Positions 9,018 to 17,578 of a DNA stretch of 64,000 nt are shown here, piece by piece (the first letter of the stretch is position 1; each line of letters begins with the position of its first letter). The position numbers and the translations under genes are program-made. Under the pieces are notes generated by a model, which ran no database searches, was not told the origin of the DNA, and saw only the letters and a program-made list of their open reading frames with translations. The stretch covers positions 4,154,001 through 4,218,000 of the forward strand of contig NZ_FSRM01000001.1 of NCBI RefSeq assembly GCF_900141745.1. Reading direction: 5' to 3'. The stretch is from Paraburkholderia phenazinium (lineage in GTDB: Bacteria > Pseudomonadota > Gammaproteobacteria > Burkholderiales > Burkholderiaceae).

Positions 9018-9878
9018 CTAATTGGCAAGCCGCACGAACTCCCTTACCAATGCGGCACGCACCTGCGCCTTGAGCCACAGCACGCCGACAGTACGGCTCA
9101 GCCGCGGCTGTGGCAGTTCCCACTTGCGCAATGACCGGGCCGAAATGTCCGTCATCGGCCAGTCGGGCAGAACGGATACCCCCAAGCATTCCGCCACGAG
9201 TCGCGCGATATTCTCGATGCCGTCGAGTTCAAAGCGCACTTGAGGCTGGATGTTCTTGCGGCGCAGGTAGTCGTCGGCCATCCTACCCCCGATCACGTTC
9301 CGGTCATAGCGAATGTAGGGTTCGCTCTCCAGTGTGCGCAATGGATCCCGCACATGCATGCAGGCGGGCGTGACCAGCACGAGGTGTTCCTGCCTGAGCG
9401 TATGCCAAGCCGCCGACTTCGGAAGCTCGAAAGGGGGCTGGACGAGCACCGCGGCGTCCAGTTCGCCCTCCATCACCCGCGCGTGCAGTATCGTGGTTGG
9501 ACCCGGCTCGATGTAAATCGCAATGCCAGGATGCTCCGCCACCCATTTTTTGAGCACCGCCGGCAGCATGCCAGTCATCGCGGTCGGCGTGGCGCCCAGC
9601 CGCAAGGGGCCGGCGGGCAGGCTCGTGTTCGACGCGGCCGAACGCAGGTCGCGGACCTCGCGAATCACAGATTGAGCGCGCTCGAGCACGCGCAGACCCG
9701 CCTCGGTCGGACACACAGTTCGGCCTGAACGCGTCACCAGCTTGCCACCGATGTCGGCCTCGAGAACCGCCAGCCGCTGAGCAACCGACGCAGAGGTGAG
9801 CCCCAGATGGCGTGCCGCCTCCGCGATCGAACCGAGCTGGGCCACCAGCATGAAGGTTTGCAGGAAACGCACATCCAT
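9018..9878 (-). CDS. LysR family transcriptional regulator
   Basis: A 286-residue LysR protein. The winged helix lies at residues 1-60 (LGSIAEAARHLGLTSASVAQ) and the effector domain at about 90-285. It is transcribed away from the sugar-acid operon that starts at 9993 and is separated from it by 114 bases, the usual arrangement for a LysR activator and its target. The effector is likely an aldaric acid or lactone intermediate if the operon assignment is right. Length and domain layout are normal. Confidence 0.9.
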   Translation of the reverse strand: MDVRFLQTFMLVAQLGSIAEAARHLGLTSASVAQRLAVLEADIGGKLVTRSGRTVCPTEAGLRVLERAQSVIREVRDLRSAASNTSLPAGPLRLGATPTAMTGMLPAVLKKWVAEHPGIAIYIEPGPTTILHARVMEGELDAAVLVQPPFELPKSAAWHTLRQEHLVLVTPACMHVRDPLRTLESEPYIRYDRNVIGGRMADDYLRRKNIQPQVRFELDGIENIARLVAECLGVSVLPDWPMTDISARSLRKWELPQPRLSRTVGVLWLKAQVRAALVREFVRLAN

Positions 9879-9992
9879 CGGTCAAGCTCCATGAAAAAGA
9901 TGATTTTGCCATCTTCTTAAGCAGTTAAACATCGATTGCTCCTATGCCTCACGCATTGTAGATTTGCACACATTAATCAGGGGATCCTTTTC

Positions 9993-10676
9993 GTGGCCAA
10001 GATCCAGCGCATCCAATTCTGTCATGTCGCCGTCCCTCTCGACGCCTTGACATCCTTCTCCAACCGCACAGTCCACACCCGTCACTACGGCCTAGTGCGC
10101 GTGCGCTCCACCGATGGCGCCCAGGGCCTCAGTTTCTTGTACGTCGGCAGCGCTGCGGGCCGGCTGTTCGAGGGGCTGTGGCAGGCCATGTACCAGGAAG
10201 CGCTGCTGCAGGGACGCATGGGCACCGTAATGCGTGCCCTCAGCGCGCTCGACACGGCCCTGTGGGACCTGAACGCGCGCACGGCTGGCCTGCCGCTGCA
10301 CAAGTTTCTCGGAGGCATGCACGCAGAGGCCGTTCCGGCCTACGCCAGTGGCGGTTACTACATGGAAGGCAAGACGACACAAGGCGTGGCCGACGAGATG
10401 GCCAGCTACGTTGACATGGGCTTTCAGGCCGTGAAGATGAAGACGGGCCGCTGGTCGCCCCGAGGCGAGGGGCAACGCGTGCAGGCTGCCCGCGAGGCCA
10501 TCGGCCCTGATGTGCAGCTCATGCTCGACTGCAACAACGGTAAGGTGGACACGGTGCAAGCTACGGAGTACATGCGTCGCATTGAGCCCTTTAACCCCTA
10601 CTTCATTGAAGAGCCCTTTGAACCCGACGACATCGAGAGCCACGCGAGGCTCACCCAGCTGACTCGCGGTCCCGTC
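9993..10676 (+). pseudogene. Enolase-superfamily (mandelate racemase/cycloisomerase type) gene, truncated
   Basis: From a GTG start at 9993 the first about 225 residues are a mandelate-racemase/muconate-lactonizing-enzyme family protein. The N-terminal capping domain is followed by the barrel with the catalytic VKMKTG lysine motif. Metal ligands appear in LMLDCNNG and FIEEPFEPDD. After LTRGPVATA the family would continue with the third metal ligand (a GE motif) and the His/Asp half of the barrel. Instead the frame enters sequence that codes for another protein in a different frame. About 40% of the enzyme is missing, so it is unlikely to be active. Galactarolactone cycloisomerase is a plausible ancestor given the neighbours, by inference. 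Confidence 0.8.
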
Positions 10677-10968
10677 GCCACGGCCGACCGCCATCCTGCG
10701 GCTGTATCAGGACCGGCGCGCCGACGACGCCGACGCGCAGCAAGCGGCGCTCGACCACACACGCGCAATCTTCCAGGCCTATCGTCTGATTGCAGCGATG
10801 AAGACCGCGATCGCATGGAAGTCAGGCGACGAGCACTGGCAGCATGTCCGCCCGCCGCTCAGTCCGTTAGCCGCGCAGCTCGCCGGGAACTGGAGTGCTC
10901 GCTCGCCCGCGCGGGCCTCGACATCCCGGCCGCGCAACGGCTATCGATGGCAGCGGCTCTATGACTAA
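10677..10968 (+). pseudogene. C-terminal remnant of a DHDPS/NAL-family aldolase
   Basis: Shifted one frame from the preceding enolase fragment, this stretch reads PTAILRLYQDRRADDADAQQ, then IFQAYRLIAAMKTAIAWKSG and WQHVRPPLSPLAAQLAGNW, to a TAA at 10966-10968. This is the C-terminal helical region of dihydrodipicolinate-synthase/N-acetylneuraminate-lyase family aldolases. The catalytic barrel with the Schiff-base lysine is absent. The junction near 10677 joins two genes that are often neighbours in sugar-acid operons. An internal deletion of roughly 1.3 kb or more is the simplest explanation. Confidence 0.75.
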
Positions 10969-10977
10969 CTCTCCTGA

Positions 10978-11994
10978 ATGGAACAACATGTTATGAACCG
11001 CAACTCCCCTCTCTTCGACAAAGTCCTCGGATGCCTGCTCGGCGGCTTCATTGGCGACGCCATGGGTACCCCCACGGAAAACCTCTCCCACGACGACATC
11101 CAGCAACGCTTCGGCTGGGTGCAGACCTTCTCCGGAGATGGAACAGACGACTCCCTGCTAAAGCACATCCTCTGCGAGACACTGGAGCGCACCGGCGGCC
11201 ATGCCACGGCCGATGCCTGGGCCGCTGACTGGATTCGACACAGCCAAACCTTCGTGAACAGCAAGCTGTTCTTCGCCCCCGTGGTGGCGACGTTCTGGAA
11301 GCTCAGCGGGGAACAGGTGTTGCCCCGCGACGCAGGCGCGGGCAACATGGCCAGCAGCAGCTCGGCCATGTGCATCTCGCCGATGGGAATTGTGAATGCG
11401 GGCAATCCGCGCCAGGCCGTGCTAGAGACCTTCGAAGTCGCAGGTCTGATCCATCACAACTTCTGCCGCGACGGCGCCTGCGCCATGGCCGCGGCCGTCG
11501 CGCAGGCGTTCGTGCCGGGCACCAACGTCGAGTCGGTCCTGCGGGCCGCGTCCGAGTTTCTCCCCGAGCGCAGCGCGGAGGCCATGCGGGTGGCACTGCA
11601 ATCGACGCTGGCCATGGCGCGCGAGAGCGCAGGGTATAAGGATTTCCGGGCCCGCTACTATAGTGCCGCCATCGACGTTCGGCGGCACTTCACCGATTCA
11701 CGCGAGACCGTTCCCCTGGCGCTGGCCCTCGTGTGGCTGGCCGACGGGGACGCGCAAAAGGCGGTGGAATACGGCGCGAACTTCGGTCGCGATGCTGACA
11801 CGATCGCCTCCATGGCGGGTGCCGTGGCAGGCGCCATGAGGGGCGCGAGCGCGCTGCCACAGGCGTGGCTCGACACATTGGGCTCACAGGCTGACAAGCA
11901 GCGCGCGCTGGCCGACCGGATGACGCGACTCGTGCATGCGCGGGCCGAGGCGGCACGCGCGGCTGCGCTGATCGTGCTGGAGACCTCGGCGTGA
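10978..11994 (+). CDS. ADP-ribosylglycohydrolase family protein
   Basis: A 338-residue all-helical protein of the ADP-ribosylglycohydrolase (ARH/DraG) family, dinuclear-magnesium hydrolases that cleave N- or O-glycosidic bonds of ADP-ribose or similar ligands. Signatures are LLGGFIGDAMGTPTEN near the N-terminus, GDGTDDS (about residues 55-61, metal ligands) and GRDADTIASMAGAVAGA (about 265-281, the second metal motif). All key acidic residues are present. The start could be the first ATG at 10978 or the one at 10993. It sits inside the sugar-acid operon, and its stop overlaps the next start (GTGA), so translation is coupled. In this context a sugar-derived glycoside is as likely a substrate as protein ADP-ribose. 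Confidence 0.87.
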   Translation: MEQHVMNRNSPLFDKVLGCLLGGFIGDAMGTPTENLSHDDIQQRFGWVQTFSGDGTDDSLLKHILCETLERTGGHATADAWAADWIRHSQTFVNSKLFFAPVVATFWKLSGEQVLPRDAGAGNMASSSSAMCISPMGIVNAGNPRQAVLETFEVAGLIHHNFCRDGACAMAAAVAQAFVPGTNVESVLRAASEFLPERSAEAMRVALQSTLAMARESAGYKDFRARYYSAAIDVRRHFTDSRETVPLALALVWLADGDAQKAVEYGANFGRDADTIASMAGAVAGAMRGASALPQAWLDTLGSQADKQRALADRMTRLVHARAEAARAAALIVLETSA

Positions 11995-12830
11995 CGCGCA
12001 AAACGTTGTTCATCACGGGCGCTGCAGGCGGCATCGCTACACACCTGCGCCGGGAACTGGCAGGCCGCTACCAACTGCGCCTATGCGATCTGCGGCCGAT
12101 CTCCGACCTGAAGCCGCATGAGGAATTCGTCGCGGCGGCGTTGGAGGACCTGCCGGCGCTCGAAGATGCGATGCGCGGCGCGGACGCGGTGCTTCATCTG
12201 GGCGGCCTGTCCATGGAGGGGCCCTGGGACGAGGTGCTGCCCTCCAACATTGAAGGCGGCTATAACACTTTCGAGGCGGCGCATCGCGCGGGAGTTCGGC
12301 GCTTTCTGTTCGCCTCCAGCAATCATGCGGTTGGCTTCTACAAACGCACGCACACCATCAATCACGAGGTCGCGCTGCGGCCGGACAGCCGCTATGGCGT
12401 ATCCAAGGCCTTCGGCGAACTGCTGGGCCGCCTGTACGCTGACAAATACGGCATGGATGTTTTGTGTCTGCGCATCGGCAACGTCAACGTACGCCCTCTG
12501 GACGAACGCCGGCTGGCCCTCTGGCTCAGTCCTCGCGACATGGCGCAACTGGTCACGATCGGCGTGGAACATCCCGACATCCGCTTTGAGGTCGTGTATG
12601 GCGTCTCTGGCAATCGTCGCAGTTGGTACGACAACCGCAATGCCCACCGCTTGGGTTACCGACCGCTGGACGACAGCGAGACCTTCGCGCTGGAAGTCAT
12701 CGCTGGCGCGCCCGAGGAAGATCCATGCGGCGCGTCCTACCAGGGCGGCGCCTTCGTGCACGAGGAGGCCTTTGCCAACCCCGCGCCCCTGCCCGGGCGG
12801 AGACCGGCACGCAAGGGTTCGGGCGCATGA
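11991..12830 (+). CDS. NAD-dependent epimerase/dehydratase, uronate-dehydrogenase-like
   Basis: A 279-residue short-chain (extended SDR) protein. It has the NAD-binding TGAAGGIATHL glycine motif at the N-terminus, a Ser in LFASSNHAVGFY, and the catalytic Tyr-Lys in RYGVSKAFGELLGR. The overall pattern fits bacterial uronate dehydrogenase, which oxidises galacturonate or glucuronate to aldarolactone. It starts with GTG overlapping the previous stop and ends in an ATGA overlap with the amidohydrolase gene. The neighbourhood (cycloisomerase-type and lactonase-type genes, MFS permease) supports the oxidative uronate pathway. Specificity is inferred, not shown. Confidence 0.8.
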   Translation: MTRKTLFITGAAGGIATHLRRELAGRYQLRLCDLRPISDLKPHEEFVAAALEDLPALEDAMRGADAVLHLGGLSMEGPWDEVLPSNIEGGYNTFEAAHRAGVRRFLFASSNHAVGFYKRTHTINHEVALRPDSRYGVSKAFGELLGRLYADKYGMDVLCLRIGNVNVRPLDERRLALWLSPRDMAQLVTIGVEHPDIRFEVVYGVSGNRRSWYDNRNAHRLGYRPLDDSETFALEVIAGAPEEDPCGASYQGGAFVHEEAFANPAPLPGRRPARKGSGA

Positions 12831-13654
12831 GCTGGACATTCCCTGCGGGCGCATGCGACACCCATATGCACTTTTACGACCTACGCGTTCCGTCCGCGAT
12901 CGGCGGACCGCCCCTGCCGGGCTGCTACACGGTGGCGGACTACCGCGCCTTGCAGAGTCGCCTCGGATTGCAGCGCGTCGTCGTCGTTCAGCCCAACGCC
13001 TACCAGTTCGATAACAGCGTCATGCTGGAGGCCCTGACGGAACTCGGCACGAACGCGCGCGGCGTGGCCGTGACATCAGCGAACACGAGCGATGCGCAAA
13101 TCGACGCAATGACCCAGGCCGGCGTGCGCGGCCAGCGCTTCTACGCGCTTCGCTGGGGTGCATTGGGCCTAGACGCACTGGCCCCCTTGATGCCGCGGCT
13201 GCATGCGCACGGCTGGCACGCGAACGTCCAGTTGGATGGGCATGCCCTGGCCCAATGCGCCGGGTTGCTCACAACGTTGCCCTCCGATTGCGTGATAGAC
13301 CATGTGGGCAAGTTCCTGCCGCCACCACGGGTGGATGATCCGGCCTTTACAGCGCTACTGCGGTTGCTCGACACCGGCCGATGCTGGGTCAAGCTCTCGG
13401 CTCCGTACGAATCATCAACTCGGCTGACTGGAACTCGCGCCTTCGATGATGTCGCCGCGCTAATCGGCGCGCTAGTGGCCCACGCGCCACAGCAGCTGCT
13501 TTGGGCCACCAACTGGCCGCATCCTTTCCCGCCAGCCGACTTCATTCCCGATGACAGTGCACTGCTGCGCTTCTTTCTGGACTGCGTGCCACGCGAGCAG
13601 GACCGTCGCCGCATCCTGGTCGACAATCCAGCGCGGCTCTATGGCTTCAGTTGA
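12827..13654 (+). CDS. Amidohydrolase-2 family lactonase/isomerase
   Basis: A 275-residue TIM-barrel protein of amidohydrolase family 2. The first strand carries ACDTHMHFYD, a later histidine lies in CVIDHVGK, and the C-terminal metal/acid residue region reads LLWATNWPHPF. Family relatives include 2-pyrone-4,6-dicarboxylate lactonase and D-galactarolactone isomerase. The latter occurs next to uronate dehydrogenase in Agrobacterium, which makes lactone isomerisation or hydrolysis the best guess here. Start at 12827 by ATGA overlap with the upstream gene. A 243-base gap without a clear gene then separates it from the MFS permease. Confidence 0.82.
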   Translation: MSWTFPAGACDTHMHFYDLRVPSAIGGPPLPGCYTVADYRALQSRLGLQRVVVVQPNAYQFDNSVMLEALTELGTNARGVAVTSANTSDAQIDAMTQAGVRGQRFYALRWGALGLDALAPLMPRLHAHGWHANVQLDGHALAQCAGLLTTLPSDCVIDHVGKFLPPPRVDDPAFTALLRLLDTGRCWVKLSAPYESSTRLTGTRAFDDVAALIGALVAHAPQQLLWATNWPHPFPPADFIPDDSALLRFFLDCVPREQDRRRILVDNPARLYGFS

Positions 13655-13897
13655 ACGCCGGTTCGATCAGAACTGATAACACAAGTACTCAACGCATGTC
13701 TGCTGTCGATCACGCTGCAATGAGGTCCACGCAATGCAGATCTCTCCACCTTGCCCTCGGCTTTGCAACGACAGCAACACCAGTCGTCCAAGTCTTGGAC
13801 TGCAGAAACCTGACGAAGCCGATGCAGTAGATGCCGCAGCGAAGAGCAACCAATGCTTTGTCGACCACAACAAATACAGCCAGATGGAGGAGTCCTT

Positions 13898-15283
13898 ATG
13901 ATAAACCCCAATGCTTACCCCACGCCCCGGCGCGCCTGGCTGACAGTATTCATTCTCTTGCTAGCTTACGTGCTGTCCTTCATGGATCGGCAGATAGTGT
14001 ACCTACTGGTGGCCCCGATTCGGCGCGACATGGTACTGACCGACACGAAGATCAGCCTGCTGATGGGCCTGTCCTTTGCCATCTTCTACGCGATTGCAGG
14101 CATTCCACTGGGGCGAGTTGTCGACACCAAGAGCCGACGCGGCCTGATTTTCTGTGGGGTGCTCTTCTGGAGTCTAATGACTGCCAGCTGCGGCCTAGCG
14201 AAGGTTTACTGGCAGCTCCTGCTTATGCGTGTCGGCACTGGCGCTGGTGAGGCGACACTGTCGCCCGCTGCCTACTCCATCCTGGCAGACAGTTTCCCGC
14301 CCCAGAAGCGAGCAACGGCCATCAGCGTCTATGGAATTGGCGTGTACATCGGAATAGGCATGGCCTACTTGCTGGGGGGAGCGATCATCACGTGGGCGAA
14401 TGCGCGAGGCGACGTAATCCTGCCGCTGCTCGGCCATATCAAACCGTGGCAAGTGATTTTCCTTGTACTAGGCGCCTTGGGCATCTTGTTCGCCCTGCCT
14501 CTTCTCGCCATCAAGGAACCCACGCGCAAGGGCGCTGGCGCTGGCGTGGTGGTGCCACTCAAAGACGTTGGTCGCTATATCGTCGGCATTCGCAAGGCCG
14601 TGCTCTCGCACAACCTTGGTTTTGGTTGTCTCGTCTTCGCGGCTTCTGGCGTCGGCGCCTGGACTCCGACGTTCTTGCTCAGGGATCATGGCATGACGCT
14701 GGGCAAAGTCGGGCTGTACGTAGGAAGCATTTCAATAGTCGCAGGCTCTCTTGGCGTTATGTCCGGTGGCCGCCTTGCTGACTATCTGGCGCGGCGCGGA
14801 TTCCGGGATTCGAATATGCGCGTCGGCCTCCTCGGAGGCGTACTGACGGCGCTTGGCGGTGTTGGCTACTTGATCGACAACCTGACCTTGCTGTGGATCT
14901 TCATGTTCGTCTACACCTTTGCCGCAGCCATGCCAAACGGCGTCGCGGCCGCAGCGATTCAGGAAATCATGCCGAACTCCATGCGTGGACAGACTTCCGC
15001 CATCTATCTGCTCGCCGTGACGCTGATCGGACTGGGTCTTGGCCCCACCGCTGTGGCACTGGTCACAGATTATGTGTTCCGCGATGACATGGCCGTTCGC
15101 AACTCCATCGTTTGGGTTGGAAGCATTGCAAGCGGCTTGGGCGCGCTGCTGATCTGGTCTGGACTCAAGCCATATGCGCAAGCGCGCCAGACGCTTGAAG
15201 ACTGGGGGGCCCAACACGGAAATTCAGACGGCCTGATACCTGCACCCCACGAGGGTACAACCTTGCAAAGAGCATCTCTGTGA
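13898..15283 (+). CDS. MFS transporter of the sugar-acid operon
   Basis: A 461-residue major-facilitator permease with about 12 membrane segments. The family motif between helices 2 and 3 is visible as GIPLGRVVDTKSRR, and helix 1 carries the SFMDRQIVYLL pattern common in organic-acid permeases. I start it at the ATG at 13898, preceded by GATGGAGGAGTCCTT. The longer frame adds no membrane segment. It is co-directional with the uronate/lactone genes and probably imports their substrate. Confidence 0.88.
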   Translation: MINPNAYPTPRRAWLTVFILLLAYVLSFMDRQIVYLLVAPIRRDMVLTDTKISLLMGLSFAIFYAIAGIPLGRVVDTKSRRGLIFCGVLFWSLMTASCGLAKVYWQLLLMRVGTGAGEATLSPAAYSILADSFPPQKRATAISVYGIGVYIGIGMAYLLGGAIITWANARGDVILPLLGHIKPWQVIFLVLGALGILFALPLLAIKEPTRKGAGAGVVVPLKDVGRYIVGIRKAVLSHNLGFGCLVFAASGVGAWTPTFLLRDHGMTLGKVGLYVGSISIVAGSLGVMSGGRLADYLARRGFRDSNMRVGLLGGVLTALGGVGYLIDNLTLLWIFMFVYTFAAAMPNGVAAAAIQEIMPNSMRGQTSAIYLLAVTLIGLGLGPTAVALVTDYVFRDDMAVRNSIVWVGSIASGLGALLIWSGLKPYAQARQTLEDWGAQHGNSDGLIPAPHEGTTLQRASL

Positions 15284-15469
15284 GAAAACAAGAGTGGATA
15301 ACTGAATAGATTCAAGCAGATCCGCTCCTGCCACGTCCGCACGTGGAATCCGCTTACATCGACGTAGATCTATTATGAGCAGCATATTGAAGCACAAAGC
15401 TATTTTGGCGATGTTGCGGGCCACCGTGGCTGGTGTTGTCAACTTTCAAAGCAGCGTTACGATGTATGG

Positions 15470-15616
15470 ATGCGAAGTGCTGGAAGTCGGTCCCGGCGGA
15501 TATCATCAGCGCCGACAACGAACCGCACAGGCCAAGCCGCGCCGAGATGTGAGTGACGACGCACTGCTTGCGCATGGCGTGGTTCCGGTACCGCCCTGGA
15601 GCCGGTGTAATTGTGT
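15470..15616. repeat. 147-base inverted repeat, copy 1 (IS3 piece)
   Basis: This stretch is repeated in reverse orientation at 21228-21374 with only about two differences (GGTACC here, GGCGCC there). Both copies share the same internal deletion junction in the transposase gene (CTTGCGCATGGCGTGG). Confidence 0.85.
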
Positions 15617-15962
15617 ATAGCGACCGCGGCAGCCAATATTGCAGCGGCCTGTTTCAGGGCACGTTGAAGGCCTATGGCATGCGTTCGTCGATGAGCCGGC
15701 GCGGCGATTGTTGGGAATGCGCCGACTGAAAGTCTGTGGGGTTCGCTCAAGGTCGCACGTATGCACGGGCGGCACTTCGCCACGCGGCGTACCGCAATGG
15801 ACGAGGTAATTGACTGGCTGGGCTTTTACAATGCACGCCGGTTACACTCGACGCTCAACTCAGTTAGCCCGATGACATTCGAGCAGAACTGGTTCGCAGC
15901 ACAGCAAGGCAAGGCCGCATAACATCCTCGGTTACGGGATTCGCCAAACGGGGGCAAGGTCA
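15470..15962 (+). mobile_element. IS3-family remnant with internal deletion (right end intact)
   Basis: The stretch 15470-15922 is an OrfB transposase remnant. CEVLEVGPGG and SDDALLA come from its N-terminal part. An internal deletion joins these to AWFRYRPGAGVIVYSDRGSQ, the second catalytic-Asp region, and to the C-terminal LGFYNARRLHSTLNSVSPM. A two-base deletion near 15715 shifts the frame before the APTESLWGSLK block. The element ends at 15962 with GGGATTCGCCAAACGGGGGC and AAGGTCA, matching the end at 23112-23138 in inverted orientation. Not functional. Confidence 0.8.
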
Positions 15963-16393
15963 ATTCGATTGTGCCGGATGTATCCGAGTACAGCTGTCCG
16001 GTTGATGTTCAACTAATCAGTTACCCAGATCTGTCCAGCACCTATGAAGTCGAATTCCTATGGAGCGCGGACGCTAGAAACCCCGCACTCGATCAGTTCA
16101 TCCAATATTTTAGGCCTTGATATCGCGTCCAGCGTCGGCGTGATCGGTTTCCCTCGTTGGGCGACCAGTCGAATCTCCGGGAGTCTGGCTTCGTGACTGG
16201 GCCTTTCCCGGAGGCGTTGTACATGACCTCGCAAGCCTGCCCTCCCTTGTATCAGCGCCTCACCCTGTCAGAGCGCGAGCGAGGACGCCAGGTACATGAC
16301 GACTACCCAGCTCTTCCTGAGCGTGCTAGCCTTAAAGAAAAAGGTCTTCCAGCGTCTACTGCTGGACAGCCACTTTTGGGCGGAGACGGGAAC
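15963..16393. other. Gene-free stretch after the IS3 end
   Basis: I see no supported gene. An upstream in-frame extension of the AraC gene exists from 16157, but the extra residues are rich in Ser, Pro and Arg and show no domain. The promoter of the AraC gene should lie here. Confidence 0.4.
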
Positions 16394-17371
16394 ATGAAAC
16401 AGCAACTTTCTACCGATATTAAGTTTTCGGACTGCAGGGCTGCGCCATCGTCTATTGGCGAAGCGCGTGTCGAAGGCGATCTCAGCAGCACCGCGCCCAG
16501 AGTCGTCTCCGCGCACCCATGTTCAACGCGAGTGTCGGCAGCTTCAGGGGCACAGGGAGCGTTGCTCGCAACGGGTCATTTTGGACGGGTGATGGGCTGT
16601 TGGACGCAGCGCAACATTGGATTGCATGCCCATGACGAGATCCAGATTACGTTCAATCTCGGTGCCGGTCCGCTGAATTACAGGATCGATGACACACTTG
16701 TAGTGGTGAAGCCCGGTCAAGGTGCAATCATTCCCTCTTGGGTGAAGCATTCGCGTGACGTCGACCCCACCCTACCAACATATCTGATTGTGATAGCGAT
16801 TTCGCCTGCATGGCTTCGTACACATGATAAAGCCGGCTATAACCTCAGCGGAGGCGTGGAAGTCTTTGCTGTGCCTCGCTCCCTCGCAGAGATCCTGGCG
16901 CATTTGCGATTGTCGTTGACAAATCCAGGGTTGGACGCGCCAGAGCAGGTGACGGCGCTCGTCGACGCGCTTATCGATGGCGTGGGCTCAATGGGCACAT
17001 CCGCCCCGGTTCTCAATTCAGGGCGTCTGAAAGGCTATTGGGACAAGCGGATTCTGGACGCGGCCCACAGTATTCAGCGGTGTAACGGGCGAACAGATGT
17101 CGATCATCTGGCGAAAGAATACGGACTTTCAAGAAGCCACTTTTCCAGCCGGTTCTGTGCTCACTTTGGCTTTTCGCCACAGTTGCTGATTAACGCCGTC
17201 CGGATGAAAGCTGCGCTCCATCTTTTACTGGAGAGCGACGATTCGATTGCGACGATCAGCGATATTTTGGACTTTAGTATGCCCGGCCATTTCACCCGAT
17301 TCTTTACCCGGCACACCGGTGAAACACCGATGTCCTACCGGACGAGAAACCTCACCCTCGAGTCACTGTGA
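16394..17371 (+). CDS. AraC family transcriptional regulator
   Basis: A regulator of about 325 residues. The N-terminal half holds an AraC-type cupin ligand domain (LHAHDEIQITFNLGAGPLNY, then GQGAIIPSWVKHSRD). The C-terminal half holds two helix-turn-helix motifs (VDHLAKEYGLSRSHFSSRF and ATISDILDFSMPGHFTRFF) ending in the typical GETPMSYR. The ATG at 16394 follows GGAGACGGGAAC. A frame from 16157 is open but looks untranslated. It is convergent with the MFS/Rieske pair and flanked by IS3 debris, so it may have moved with them. Confidence 0.85.
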   Translation: MKQQLSTDIKFSDCRAAPSSIGEARVEGDLSSTAPRVVSAHPCSTRVSAASGAQGALLATGHFGRVMGCWTQRNIGLHAHDEIQITFNLGAGPLNYRIDDTLVVVKPGQGAIIPSWVKHSRDVDPTLPTYLIVIAISPAWLRTHDKAGYNLSGGVEVFAVPRSLAEILAHLRLSLTNPGLDAPEQVTALVDALIDGVGSMGTSAPVLNSGRLKGYWDKRILDAAHSIQRCNGRTDVDHLAKEYGLSRSHFSSRFCAHFGFSPQLLINAVRMKAALHLLLESDDSIATISDILDFSMPGHFTRFFTRHTGETPMSYRTRNLTLESL

Positions 17372-17578
17372 GATTTGAATTCAGGAAGCCCGTGCAGTCT
17401 TGGTTCACTATGCCCACGTCCGATGAAACGCACAGTGTGTTGCCGAAATAGGCGGCGCATTCTTCATGCGCAGAAGCTCCATGGGGTACAGAGTACAAGA
17501 ACGGCACAACCTCAACTTATCTTTCGCTAGGCTGCGCGCGAATTGCCAGGGCGACGCGGCGGGTATTGGAACTCGCTC

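Noticed and set aside
12118..13014. Long frame of 298 codons across the dehydrogenase and amidohydrolase genes
   Set aside because: It is antiphase to two clear enzyme genes, Arg/Ala-rich, and a shadow of high-GC coding DNA.
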